DNA of 37,794 bases, taken from NCBI GenBank assembly GCA_900550695.1, contig URTF01000012.1, positions 1 to 37,794 on the forward strand, in the 5' to 3' direction. This DNA is from an uncultured Ruminococcus sp. (GTDB lineage Bacteria > Bacillota > Clostridia > Oscillospirales > Ruminococcaceae). Both the position numbers and the translations under genes were made by a program. Below the pieces are notes generated by a model. It was not told the DNA's origin. It saw nothing but the letters and a program-made list of their open reading frames with translations, and made no database searches. This document shows, in pieces, positions 9,053 through 17,561 of this stretch (position 1 is the stretch's first letter; the number at the start of each line of letters is the position of its first letter).

Positions 9053-9838
9053 TTGCGACAGTTTATTGCTTCAAAGGAAAACGATAAAATAAAGCTTTTC
9101 AAAAAGATAGCTTCAAGCAAAAAATATCGCAGCGAGTATGGTCTGTTTCCGCTCGAGGGCGTAAGACTTGTCGAAGATGCGGCAATGGAAAATGCGGAAA
9201 TGAGCTTTGTCATAGCTTCGGAAACGACTTCGGAAAAGTTCCCCGAACTGCTTGAAAGGCTTGAAGAAAAATGCGGAAAAATTATCATCGTTCCCGATGA
9301 TCTCGCTGCTTCGCTTGCACAAACGCAGGGAACGCAGGGAATATTTGCAGCCTGCAAAATGCCGAAAAGCATATCCGCAGACGAGCTTTTGAAGGAACAC
9401 GGAAAGTATGCCGTGCTTGTCCGACTTCAAGACCCCGGAAATATGGGTACAATTATCAGAACAGCTGACGCTATGGGTGTTGACGGAATTATAGCCGTTA
9501 ACTGCTGTGATATTTATAACCCTAAAACTATCCGCTCCACTATGGGCAGCCTTTTCCGAATGAAGATAGCCGATGCCGATGAAACCGAAATGTTTGCTGC
9601 ACTCAAAAATAAGGGTATCGAAACCTTTGCTTCTGTTATAGATACAGATGCGCTTTCGCTTACCGACTGCTCGTTCAGAAACGGTGCAGCTGTGCTTATC
9701 GGAAACGAGGGCAACGGACTTTCCCGTGAAACCGTCAGCCGATGCGATAAAAAGCTCACCATACACATGAACGGCAACGTGAATTCGCTCAACGCCGCAA
9801 CTGCCGCTTCGATAATAATGTGGGAGCTGACGAAATGA
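9053..9838 (+). CDS. TrmH/SpoU-family RNA 2'-O-methyltransferase
   Basis: This is an AdoMet-dependent ribose methylase of the SPOUT class, probably acting on rRNA or tRNA; the target cannot be read from sequence. It has 261 residues. An N-terminal substrate-binding domain (about 1-95) is followed by the knotted catalytic domain with the three SpoU motifs: DPGNMGTIIRTADAMG, SMGSLFRM, and IGNEGNGLS with NVNSLNAATAASIIMWE near the end. It starts at TTG, chosen because AAGGAGG ends 9 nt upstream and the encoded N-terminus fits the family. Its stop overlaps the ATG of dprA (ATGA). Confidence 0.92.
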   Translation: MRQFIASKENDKIKLFKKIASSKKYRSEYGLFPLEGVRLVEDAAMENAEMSFVIASETTSEKFPELLERLEEKCGKIIIVPDDLAASLAQTQGTQGIFAACKMPKSISADELLKEHGKYAVLVRLQDPGNMGTIIRTADAMGVDGIIAVNCCDIYNPKTIRSTMGSLFRMKIADADETEMFAALKNKGIETFASVIDTDALSLTDCSFRNGAAVLIGNEGNGLSRETVSRCDKKLTIHMNGNVNSLNAATAASIIMWELTK

Positions 9839-11091
9839 GCGATATCTTCCGTGATGAAATTATAAAGCTGCTGTATATCGTATCCTGCTTCGGCGTAGGA
9901 AAAGCAAGGATATGGGAGCTTGAACAGCATTTCGGCTCGCTCGATGCGCTCTATAAAGCCATTGCTTTTGAGCGTCCGCAGGGGATCTTCACACCGCAGG
10001 AGTTAAGAGCCGCAGAAAACACGACCGGAAAGCAGCTCCGTGAAATAATTTCCTACTGCTTCGGTCATAATATCGGAATAGTCGGTTTCAATGATACCGA
10101 TTATCCGCCAAGACTGAGGGGAATTTACGATCCGCCCGTTCTGCTTTTTTATAAGGGCGAGATCGACCTGCTCGCCTCCGATGTTGTCGTTGCGGTCGTC
10201 GGAGCAAGAAACCCTTCGGAATATTCAAAAAATACAGCAAAAAAGATATGCTCGGCTCTTGCAAAGTCGGGTATCGTCGTAGCAAGCGGCTTTGCTGTCG
10301 GAACGGACATAACAGCGCATCTTTCCGCAGTCCGTTCGGGCGGCAGAACTATAGCCGTCCTCGGCGCAGGCATAGGATATGAATATCCTGCCGAGAACAG
10401 TCGATATATTGACGAGATAGCCGCAAACGGTCTGTTTCTGTCCGAATATTTCCCGAATTCGGGTGCGAACCGCCTTAATTTCCCTATGCGGAACCGAATA
10501 CTCTCGGGTATCTCGCTGGGAACTGCCGTTATCGAAGCTTCGGAGCGAAGCGGCTCGCTCAGTACGGCTTCAAACACCGTTTCGCAGGGGCGTGACCTCT
10601 GGGTGATACCTCCGCACGATATTTTCGACCCGAGGTATGACGGAAACAAGTCACTTATCCGTGACGGTGCGATACCGCTTCTGTCTGAACATGATATCCC
10701 GTGCGAATATTTCGAGAACTACAGTCATAAGCCTGTAAAAGACAGCATTTCCGATACGGCAAAGCTTGGCGAAGCTGTTCACGAAACGGTTTCGGCAATT
10801 CCGCAGGCTAAGACCTATGAGTCCAAACAGCCGAAGAAGCCTAAAACGTCAAAACCGCCAAAACAAGCTGAAATTTCAGCGGAAAAGACGGAAAATGAAG
10901 AAATATACAGACCCGAGGGCAGATCGGGCGTCATTTATGATATCATAAAAGGTGCCGAAAACGGCATTTCGCCCGATGAGGTCGCTGAAAAGAGCGGTCT
11001 TGAAATTTCCGAGGTGCTTATGCTTATCACAGACCTTGAAATTGACGGCGCTGTTTATTCCGAAACAGGGCAGGATTATTTCGCAACATGA
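9835..11091 (+). CDS. dprA: DNA-processing protein DprA
   Basis: DprA binds incoming single-stranded DNA and loads RecA during natural transformation. The protein has 418 residues from the ATG at 9835, which overlaps the preceding stop as ATGA and has GGGAG 8 nt upstream; a GTG at 9820 would add five residues. A helical N-domain precedes the Rossmann-like DprA domain (about 117-290), with VVGARNPS, ASGFAVGTD, FPMRNRILSG and SGSL motifs. A lysine/proline-rich linker (about 325-355) leads to a C-terminal winged helix (about 365-418). Two usual glycines differ (IPPHD where VPG is common), without obvious loss of function. The dprA-topA order is common in Firmicutes. Confidence 0.95.
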   Translation: MSDIFRDEIIKLLYIVSCFGVGKARIWELEQHFGSLDALYKAIAFERPQGIFTPQELRAAENTTGKQLREIISYCFGHNIGIVGFNDTDYPPRLRGIYDPPVLLFYKGEIDLLASDVVVAVVGARNPSEYSKNTAKKICSALAKSGIVVASGFAVGTDITAHLSAVRSGGRTIAVLGAGIGYEYPAENSRYIDEIAANGLFLSEYFPNSGANRLNFPMRNRILSGISLGTAVIEASERSGSLSTASNTVSQGRDLWVIPPHDIFDPRYDGNKSLIRDGAIPLLSEHDIPCEYFENYSHKPVKDSISDTAKLGEAVHETVSAIPQAKTYESKQPKKPKTSKPPKQAEISAEKTENEEIYRPEGRSGVIYDIIKGAENGISPDEVAEKSGLEISEVLMLITDLEIDGAVYSETGQDYFAT

Positions 11092-11125
11092 ATATGATGA
11101 TTATCCGAAAGGAGTTACGATATAA

Positions 11126-13204
11126 ATGTCAAAGCTTGTTATTGTGGAGTCACCCGCAAAGGCTAAAACTATAAAAAAATATCTCGGCAGCGGCTATGAG
11201 GTCGTTGCTTCAATGGGTCACGTCCGTGACCTGCCGAAATCAAAGCTCAGCGTTGATGTTGACAATGATTTCAAACCCGTTTATACCGATATAAAAGGCA
11301 AAGAGGAGCTTATCGCAAGCTTAAAGGACGAAGCAAAAAAGGCTGATTTCGTCTATCTCGCAACGGACCCTGACCGTGAGGGAGAAGCCATTTCATGGCA
11401 CTTGGCGCAGATGCTCGGACTGCCTATGGACGCAAACGACCGAGTAACTTTCAACGAAATTACAAAAACGGGCGTTACCAATGGTATGGCGCACCCCCGC
11501 AGCATCGACATTGACCTTGTAAATGCACAGCAGGCACGCCGAATCCTCGACCGTATCGTCGGTTACAAGCTTTCACCGTTCCTCTGGAAAAAGGTTCGCC
11601 GTGGGCTTTCCGCAGGACGTGTTCAGTCGGTCGCTGTTTCGCTCGTCGTTGACAGAGAAAAGCAGATCGAAAACTTCAAGCCCGAGGAATACTGGTCTAT
11701 CGATACGAAAATGACCGCTCCGTCCTCGAAAAAGCAGTTTGCAGCTTCGTTCTACGGCATCGACGGAAAAAAGACCGAGCTTCATTCCAAGGAAGAAGCC
11801 GATGCGATACTTGCCCGTGTTGAGGGTGCTGACTATATCGTCACCGAGGTCAAGAAGTCCGTCCGCAGAAAGTCACCCGCACCTCCGTTCACGACTTCGA
11901 CAATGCAGCAGGAGGCTTCAAAGAAGCTTGGATTTGCCGCTGCAAAAACGATGAAAACAGCGCAGACACTTTATGAGGGCGTTGAAATTGAAAATATGGG
12001 CGCAGTCGGTCTTATCACATATATGAGAACCGACAGCCTGCGTATCTCCGATGAAGCCCGTTCTGCGGCTTATAAATATATCGAGGAGGTCTACGGCAAA
12101 AAGTACGTCCCCTCAACACCGAAGATATACAAGACCAAAGCAGGCGCTCAGGACGCCCACGAAGCTATCCGTCCGTCCATGCCCGAGCTTACTCCCGCAA
12201 AGATAAAAGACAGCCTTACTCCCGAGCAGTTCAAGCTTTACCGCCTTATCTGGGAACGCTTCATCGCAAGCCAGATGGAAAGCGCATCGCTCGATACGGT
12301 TTCCGCAGCTATCGATGCAAACGGCTGCACATTCAAGGCAACGGGCTTCTCGGTGAAGTTTGACGGCTTTACCGTTCTCTATGAGGAAACAAAGGACGAC
12401 GAGGAAAACAAAGTCCTCCCCGTTATCGAAAAGGGCGACAAGCTCAAGCTCAAAGCTATCGAGGGCAACCAACACTTCACACAGCCGCCTGCAAGATATA
12501 CCGAAGCAACGCTCATCAAGGCGCTTGAAGAAAACGGCATCGGCAGACCGTCAACCTATGCTCCGACTATCTCGACTATCACCAACCGCTTCTATGTCGA
12601 GCGTGACGGAAAGCAGCTCAAACCGACGGGACTTGGCATAGTGACAACGCAGGTCATGAAAGACCACTTCAAGCATATCGTTGATACGAAATTCACGGCG
12701 AATATGGAAAGCAACCTCGATAAGGTCGAAACGGGCGAGGCTGACTGGGTACAGACCCTGCACGATTTCTACGATGATTTCGATGCAACGCTCAAAAAGG
12801 CTGAGACCGATATGGACGGCAAGCGAATCAAAGTTCCCGATGAGGAAACGGACGAGGTATGTGAGGTCTGCGGCAAGCCGATGGTAATAAAGATAGGCAG
12901 GTTCGGAAAGTTCCTTGCCTGCTCTGGATTCCCCGAATGTACGAACACGAAGAAGATCATCAAGCCGACCGGCGGCGTTTGTCCTAAGTGCGGCAAAAAG
13001 GTTCTCCAGAAAAAGTCCAAAAAGGGCAAAAAATATTTCGGCTGCGAGGATAATCCGAACTGCGACTTTATGACTTGGGACACTCCCGTTTCCGATAAAT
13101 GCCCGAAGTGCAACGATGGCACAACGCTCTTCAAAAAGGGCGGCAAGCTTTTCTGCTTAAAGGAAGGCTGCGGCTACGAAGTTGCTGTACGAAAGGATAA
13201 GTAA
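11126..13204 (+). CDS. topA: DNA topoisomerase I (type IA)
   Basis: This enzyme relaxes negative supercoils by cutting one strand and passing the other. It has 692 residues. The N-terminal Toprim domain has VIVESPAKAKTI and the metal-binding TDPDREGE motif. The catalytic tyrosine is Y299 in ITYMRTDS. Three C-terminal zinc-finger units follow, beginning near residues 578 (CEVCGKP), 618 (CPKCGKK) and 658 (CPKCND), each with later paired cysteines. ATG 11126 follows an AAAGGAG site. It lies 34 nt after dprA and just 1 nt before the next start. Confidence 0.98.
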   Translation: MSKLVIVESPAKAKTIKKYLGSGYEVVASMGHVRDLPKSKLSVDVDNDFKPVYTDIKGKEELIASLKDEAKKADFVYLATDPDREGEAISWHLAQMLGLPMDANDRVTFNEITKTGVTNGMAHPRSIDIDLVNAQQARRILDRIVGYKLSPFLWKKVRRGLSAGRVQSVAVSLVVDREKQIENFKPEEYWSIDTKMTAPSSKKQFAASFYGIDGKKTELHSKEEADAILARVEGADYIVTEVKKSVRRKSPAPPFTTSTMQQEASKKLGFAAAKTMKTAQTLYEGVEIENMGAVGLITYMRTDSLRISDEARSAAYKYIEEVYGKKYVPSTPKIYKTKAGAQDAHEAIRPSMPELTPAKIKDSLTPEQFKLYRLIWERFIASQMESASLDTVSAAIDANGCTFKATGFSVKFDGFTVLYEETKDDEENKVLPVIEKGDKLKLKAIEGNQHFTQPPARYTEATLIKALEENGIGRPSTYAPTISTITNRFYVERDGKQLKPTGLGIVTTQVMKDHFKHIVDTKFTANMESNLDKVETGEADWVQTLHDFYDDFDATLKKAETDMDGKRIKVPDEETDEVCEVCGKPMVIKIGRFGKFLACSGFPECTNTKKIIKPTGGVCPKCGKKVLQKKSKKGKKYFGCEDNPNCDFMTWDTPVSDKCPKCNDGTTLFKKGGKLFCLKEGCGYEVAVRKDK

Positions 13205-13205
13205 T

Positions 13206-13403
13206 ATGGATTGTCCGAAGTGTAAAACAGAAATGAAAAAAGCTGTCATATCGGCTGCTGTAGGCGGCGTGCTGAACGTGGCGAATATGGATAAAAAGCT
13301 GCTTGACGGCAACAAATGCAGCGGCATTGACTGCTTTGGCTGTCCAAGCTGCGGATATATCGAATTATACGCACAAAATCCAAAGGTTTTCAAGGATAAA
13401 TAA
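13206..13403 (+). CDS. Small zinc-ribbon protein
   Basis: The protein has 65 residues from the ATG at 13206; a longer frame from 13182 would overlap topA and has no ribosome binding site of its own. CPKC at residues 3-6 and CPSC in the C-terminal half form a probable four-cysteine zinc ribbon. It resembles short clostridial zinc-ribbon proteins of unknown function (DUF6487-like; the family name is a guess). It sits between topA and trmFO with 1- and 3-nt gaps, so it is surely co-transcribed. Confidence 0.75.
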   Translation: MDCPKCKTEMKKAVISAAVGGVLNVANMDKKLLDGNKCSGIDCFGCPSCGYIELYAQNPKVFKDK

Positions 13404-13406
13404 AAT

Positions 13407-14738
13407 ATGAATAACGTCAAAGTTATCGGCGCAGGTCTTGCAGGCTGTGAGGCGGCGTGGCAGCTTGCAGAAGCAGGCATACACGTTGACCTTTACGAAA
13501 TGAAGCCGAAAAAGTTCTCTCCTGCGCATAAATATGAGGGCTTTGCGGAGCTTGTATGCTCAAATTCGCTCAAAGCTTCAAGGGTAAATTCGGCGGCAGG
13601 TCTGCTCAAAGAGGAGATGCGCCGCTTGGGGTCGCTCACAGTCCCCTGCGCAGAGGAAACAGCTGTCCCTGCAGGCGGCGCGCTTGCGGTAGACAGAAAG
13701 CTTTTCTCCGACCTTGTGACGAAAAAAATAAAGTCGCACGAAAATATCACCCTCCACAGCGAAGAGGTCACAAAGATACCCGAGGGGAACGTCATCATTG
13801 CGACAGGACCGCTCACCTCGGACGGACTTGCAGAGAGCATAAGCGGATCGTGCGGCGGATATCTCAGCTTTTACGATGCTGCCGCCCCGATAGTTTCCTT
13901 TGATTCGCTCGATATGAACAGGGCGTTCTTTGCAGCACGATACGGCAGAGGTGACGATGATTATATCAACTGCCCTTTCACAAAGGAAGAATACCTCACA
14001 TTTTACAATGCAATAATCAATGCGGAATCCGCTCCGCTCCACGAGTTCGACCGTCCGCAGGAGCTTCACAACAAGAACGACAGCTTCACCGTTTATGAGG
14101 GCTGTATGCCGATCGAAGTCCTCGCCAAGCGTGGTGAGGAAACGATGCGCTACGGCGCAATGAAGCCTGTCGGGCTGACCGACCCCGTGACGGGAAAGCG
14201 CCCTTATGCCGTTGTTCAGCTTCGTAAAGAGAACAGTTCGGGGACGATGTACAACATTGTCGGTTTCCAGACGAACCTCAAATTCGGCGAGCAGAAGCGT
14301 GTGTTCTCGCTTATACCGGGATTGGAAAATGCCGAGTTTCTGCGCTACGGCGTAATGCACAGAAACTCGTTCCTCAACTCGCCGAAGCTTCTGAACAGCG
14401 ATTTTTCGCTTCGTTCGGACGGAAGAATTTTCTTCGCAGGTCAGATAACGGGCGTTGAGGGTTATATGGAGTCTGCCGCAAGCGGTATAATCGCAGGAAA
14501 AAATCTTGCACGAAAGCTGCTCGGAAAGCCATCGCTCTCACTGCCGAAAGAAACGATGCTCGGTGCGCTTTCGGCTTATATCTCCGATGAAAGCGTTGAG
14601 AATTTCCAGCCGATGGGCGCAAATATGGGAATTCTCCCCGACATCGGCGAGCGGATAAAGGACAAGCAGCAGCGCTATCAGGTCATTGCAGACAGAGCGC
14701 TTAAAGCATTCGATGCGGCTATGGAGGAACAGAGATGA
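13407..14738 (+). CDS. trmFO: Methylenetetrahydrofolate-tRNA (uracil-5-)-methyltransferase TrmFO
   Basis: It makes ribothymidine-54 in the T-loop of tRNA, using methylenetetrahydrofolate and FAD instead of AdoMet. It has 443 residues. The dinucleotide-binding motif GAGLAG is at 8-13, then the conserved ELVCSNSLKA block with C51. C233 in YEGCMPIEVLA corresponds to the catalytic cysteine known from Bacillus TrmFO. The topA-trmFO order is typical of Firmicutes. Its stop overlaps the next start as ATGA. Confidence 0.97.
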   Translation: MNNVKVIGAGLAGCEAAWQLAEAGIHVDLYEMKPKKFSPAHKYEGFAELVCSNSLKASRVNSAAGLLKEEMRRLGSLTVPCAEETAVPAGGALAVDRKLFSDLVTKKIKSHENITLHSEEVTKIPEGNVIIATGPLTSDGLAESISGSCGGYLSFYDAAAPIVSFDSLDMNRAFFAARYGRGDDDYINCPFTKEEYLTFYNAIINAESAPLHEFDRPQELHNKNDSFTVYEGCMPIEVLAKRGEETMRYGAMKPVGLTDPVTGKRPYAVVQLRKENSSGTMYNIVGFQTNLKFGEQKRVFSLIPGLENAEFLRYGVMHRNSFLNSPKLLNSDFSLRSDGRIFFAGQITGVEGYMESAASGIIAGKNLARKLLGKPSLSLPKETMLGALSAYISDESVENFQPMGANMGILPDIGERIKDKQQRYQVIADRALKAFDAAMEEQR

Positions 14739-15292
14739 ATGTTTCCTTTGATTTCCCCGATGATAAGGGCAAAGAGCCACTCGTCAGCTTCACCGTGAAC
14801 TGCGGCGAAAAGGATTTTAAACAGCTTGAACAGACGATGCTTTTCAAAAGCGGCGGAACTTATATTTTTGCGGTGATAGGTGCGATACTTGCCGTTCTTA
14901 TCGTTTTGCAGATAGTTCTTGCTGCAATTGCGGCAGGTCAACCGATGCTTGCGGTCTCGTATGTTGTATTTGCACTTCTTATCGCACTTGAAATGTTTCT
15001 GAATGCACAAAAGGTCAGCAGAGCGGTTCGCAAAGCTCCCAACGGCAGCGGAAACTGCACATATAATTTTTACCGTCACCATTTCACGTTTGCGAGTGAG
15101 TATGAGGGCGTTAACGAAAGCTATGAACGCATCGTGAGGGGCGTTGAGAACACGCTCGAAGTTATGCTGTTCCGCAATGACGGAAAGACCTATCTTATCC
15201 CGAAAGGTGAGCTTTCCGATGAGCAGAAAAAGCTCCTGCGAGCGGTAATGGAAAACAAGCTCGGCGGAAAATTCACAGTCAAGACCATATAA
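14735..15292 (+). CDS. YcxB-like membrane protein (first of a tandem pair)
   Basis: The protein has 185 residues. An acidic N-terminus is followed by two hydrophobic segments at about 42-67 and 70-90. A soluble C-terminal domain follows, containing YNFYRHHF, YERIVRGVE and KTYLIPKGEL, the pattern of YcxB-like C-terminal domains. The role of that family is unknown. It overlaps trmFO by 4 nt and is followed 11 nt later by a second protein of the same layout. Confidence 0.75.
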   Translation: MNVSFDFPDDKGKEPLVSFTVNCGEKDFKQLEQTMLFKSGGTYIFAVIGAILAVLIVLQIVLAAIAAGQPMLAVSYVVFALLIALEMFLNAQKVSRAVRKAPNGSGNCTYNFYRHHFTFASEYEGVNESYERIVRGVENTLEVMLFRNDGKTYLIPKGELSDEQKKLLRAVMENKLGGKFTVKTI

Positions 15293-15303
15293 GGAGGCGG
15301 CTT

Positions 15304-15813
15304 ATGGGAAAGGTCAAAATAAAGCTCAGAAGTGCCGCACCTGCGGTCTACAGCCTTGAAACGGAGTATGGACTTGACGAGATATTATGTGAAAAAAAGT
15401 CGGCGGCCCGGTCGGAAACTGTTGTAACAGCGGTCGCTTTTGTTATGGCGGTGCTTTCGGCGATCGCAGGATATTTTCTTATCACGATAATATCGGGACT
15501 TGCATTTTTGTCGGGAATATTTTCGCTTTCGGGAATAAAACGCTCTGCCCGCAAAGCGTTCTCCGAAAATGGTGAAAAAACACGGCTCTATGAGTTTTAC
15601 ACGGACGGTTTTCTTGTATGCGAAGAAAGCTTTGCGGCTTATTTTCCTTATGAAAAGCTGAACGGATACCGTGACACAAAAGGTCACTTCATCATCAGGA
15701 CGGAAAACGGCACGGAGTATGTTATTCCGAAAAGCGAAAAGACAGATATCGGATTCACTAAATTTTTAAATGAGAAGATCAAGAGGAGAAAAAACAATGA
15801 AGATAATCGTTGA
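15304..15813 (+). CDS. YcxB-like membrane protein (second of a tandem pair)
   Basis: The protein has 169 residues: a short N-terminal strand region, two hydrophobic segments at about 39-58 and 60-78, and a C-terminal domain. That domain has YEFYTDGFLVCEE, YFPYEKLNGYRD and TEYVIPKSE, paralleling the domain in the upstream gene. The pair looks like a diverged tandem duplication. GGAGGCGGCTT precedes the ATG. The last 17 nt overlap plsX. Confidence 0.75.
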   Translation: MGKVKIKLRSAAPAVYSLETEYGLDEILCEKKSAARSETVVTAVAFVMAVLSAIAGYFLITIISGLAFLSGIFSLSGIKRSARKAFSENGEKTRLYEFYTDGFLVCEESFAAYFPYEKLNGYRDTKGHFIIRTENGTEYVIPKSEKTDIGFTKFLNEKIKRRKNNEDNR

Positions 15814-16804
15814 CGCATTCGGCGGAGATCATTCACCCGATGAAGTCATCAAGGGTGCGGCTATGGCTGTTGAAAAGCTCGGTGTTGACATTGTCCTCAC
15901 GGGTGATGAAAACAGGATAAAAAGCTTTGCAGCCGCAAACAATATTTCGCTTGACCGAATTTCGATAAAGCACACGGAAGAGGTCATCGACATTCACGAA
16001 GAGCCTACTTCTATTTTAAAGGAACACGCAGGCTGTTCAATGGCTGTCGGACTTAAAGCACTCGCAGACGGCGAGGGTGACGCTTTCGTTTCCGCAGGCA
16101 GCACGGGTGCGCTCGTTGTCGGCGCAACTTTTATCGCAAAGCGTCTTAAAGGAATAAAAAGAGCCGCACTTGCTCCGATAATGCCTGCCGACAACGGCTA
16201 TATAATGCTCATTGACGCAGGTGCGAATGTTGAGTGCCGCCCCGAAGCGCTCGTTCAGTTCGGCATTATGGGCAGCTGCTATATGGAAAAGGTCCTCGGC
16301 GTTAAGTCACCGAAGGTCGGTCTTATCAATGTCGGCGCAGAGGACACAAAGGGCAGAGAAATGGACAAAGAGGCTTATGCGATGCTCAGAAAAGCACCTA
16401 TAAATTTTTACGGAAACCTCGAAGCCCGTGATATTCCGCTCGGCGTTTGTCAGGTCGCTGTTTCGGACGGCTTCACGGGCAATGTTGCGCTGAAGCTTTA
16501 CGAGGGTATGGGTTCATACTTTGCGCACACGCTCAAGGGTATGTTCATGAGCAGCCTTGGTTCAAAGATAGCATATCTGCTTATGAAAAAGCAGGTCGCA
16601 GCATTCCGAAAAAAAATGGACTATTCCGAAGTCGGCGGTGCTGTTCTTATGGGCATTTCAAAGCCCGTTATAAAGGCTCACGGCAGCTCGGACGCAAACG
16701 CTTTCTACAATGCGATCCGTCAGGCTAAGAACTGCGTTGAGGGTGACGTTATCGGCGAAATTTCACGCTCGATAGAAAAGCTCAAAGCCGGATCGGCAGA
16801 GTAA
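15797..16804 (+). CDS. plsX: Phosphate acyltransferase PlsX
   Basis: PlsX converts acyl-ACP to acyl-phosphate, the first step of phospholipid synthesis in most Gram-positive bacteria, at the inner face of the membrane. It has 335 residues from ATG 15797, which has AGAGGAGA 7 nt upstream and gives the canonical N-terminus MKIIVDAFGGDHSP. GSTGALV, IDAGANV and DGFTGNVALK are conserved PlsX blocks. An earlier in-frame ATG (15770) would add nine residues. The acpP gene that often follows plsX is absent here. Confidence 0.96.
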   Translation: MKIIVDAFGGDHSPDEVIKGAAMAVEKLGVDIVLTGDENRIKSFAAANNISLDRISIKHTEEVIDIHEEPTSILKEHAGCSMAVGLKALADGEGDAFVSAGSTGALVVGATFIAKRLKGIKRAALAPIMPADNGYIMLIDAGANVECRPEALVQFGIMGSCYMEKVLGVKSPKVGLINVGAEDTKGREMDKEAYAMLRKAPINFYGNLEARDIPLGVCQVAVSDGFTGNVALKLYEGMGSYFAHTLKGMFMSSLGSKIAYLLMKKQVAAFRKKMDYSEVGGAVLMGISKPVIKAHGSSDANAFYNAIRQAKNCVEGDVIGEISRSIEKLKAGSAE

Positions 16805-16828
16805 TTACATATTTATTTTCAAACTAAA

Positions 16829-16856
16829 GGTCGGCTGCTTTTTTTGCGAGCCGATC
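16829..16856 (+). other. Hairpin in the plsX-rnc gap
   Basis: An 8-bp stem (16829-16836 with 16849-16856, one G-U pair) carries a T-rich loop. There is no T run after the stem, so it is not a normal terminator. It lies 18 nt upstream of rnc. Confidence 0.45.
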
Positions 16857-16874
16857 GGAAAGGACTGCACAAAA

Positions 16875-17561
16875 ATGGATTTTTCGGAGTTTGAAAAAAA
16901 GATAGGATATACATTCAAGAACAAGGAGCTTCTTCACGAAGCGCTTTCCCATTCAAGCTACGCAAACGAATTCAAGAACTCGCGCAACTCAAACGAGCGC
17001 CTTGAATTTCTCGGCGACAGTGTGCTTTCGATAGTTGTTTCGGAGTATCTTTTCAAGCACTTCAAGCATCTTCCCGAGGGCGATCTTACGAAGATAAGAG
17101 CATCGCTCGTATGCGAAACTGCGCTCTTTGAATTCTCAAAGAAGATAGATCTCGGTCAGCATATCCTCCTCGGCAAGGGTGAGGAAAACAGCGGCGGCAG
17201 AGAACGCCCGTCTATCGTTTCCGATGCGTTTGAGGCTGTCATTGCGGCGGTTTTCCTTGACGGCGGACTTGACGAAGCAAGAAAGTACGTCCTCGGCTTT
17301 ATGCCCGAAGATATCGACAGGTACAGGAACCGTTCCAACGGCGACTACAAGACCATTCTGCAGGAAGTTATCCAGCGCAACCGTGAGGAAAAGGTAGAAT
17401 ACTTCCTCAAATCGCAGACGGGTCCCGACCATAACCGTGTGTTCGTAATTCAGGTAATGCTCAACTCGAACGTTATCGGAACGGGTGAGGGTCACAGCAA
17501 AAAGCAGGCTGAACAAATGGCTGCGAAAGAAGCTCTCGAGCTTATGGGCTACAAGGTATGA
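16875..17561 (+). CDS. rnc: Ribonuclease III
   Basis: This double-strand-specific RNase processes rRNA precursors and structured mRNAs. It has 228 residues. The nuclease domain has the signature ERLEFLGDSVL at 41-51 and the second acidic pair D117/E120 in SDAFEAVIAA, so the four metal-binding acidic residues are present. A C-terminal double-stranded RNA-binding domain covers about 155-226, ending SKKQAEQMAAKEALELM. The stop overlaps the next start as ATGA. Confidence 0.97.
   Translation: MDFSEFEKKIGYTFKNKELLHEALSHSSYANEFKNSRNSNERLEFLGDSVLSIVVSEYLFKHFKHLPEGDLTKIRASLVCETALFEFSKKIDLGQHILLGKGEENSGGRERPSIVSDAFEAVIAAVFLDGGLDEARKYVLGFMPEDIDRYRNRSNGDYKTILQEVIQRNREEKVEYFLKSQTGPDHNRVFVIQVMLNSNVIGTGEGHSKKQAEQMAAKEALELMGYKV

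Noticed and set aside
13578..14360. Minus-strand open frame of 260 codons opposite trmFO
   Set aside because: It is a shadow of the trmFO coding strand with no supporting signal.
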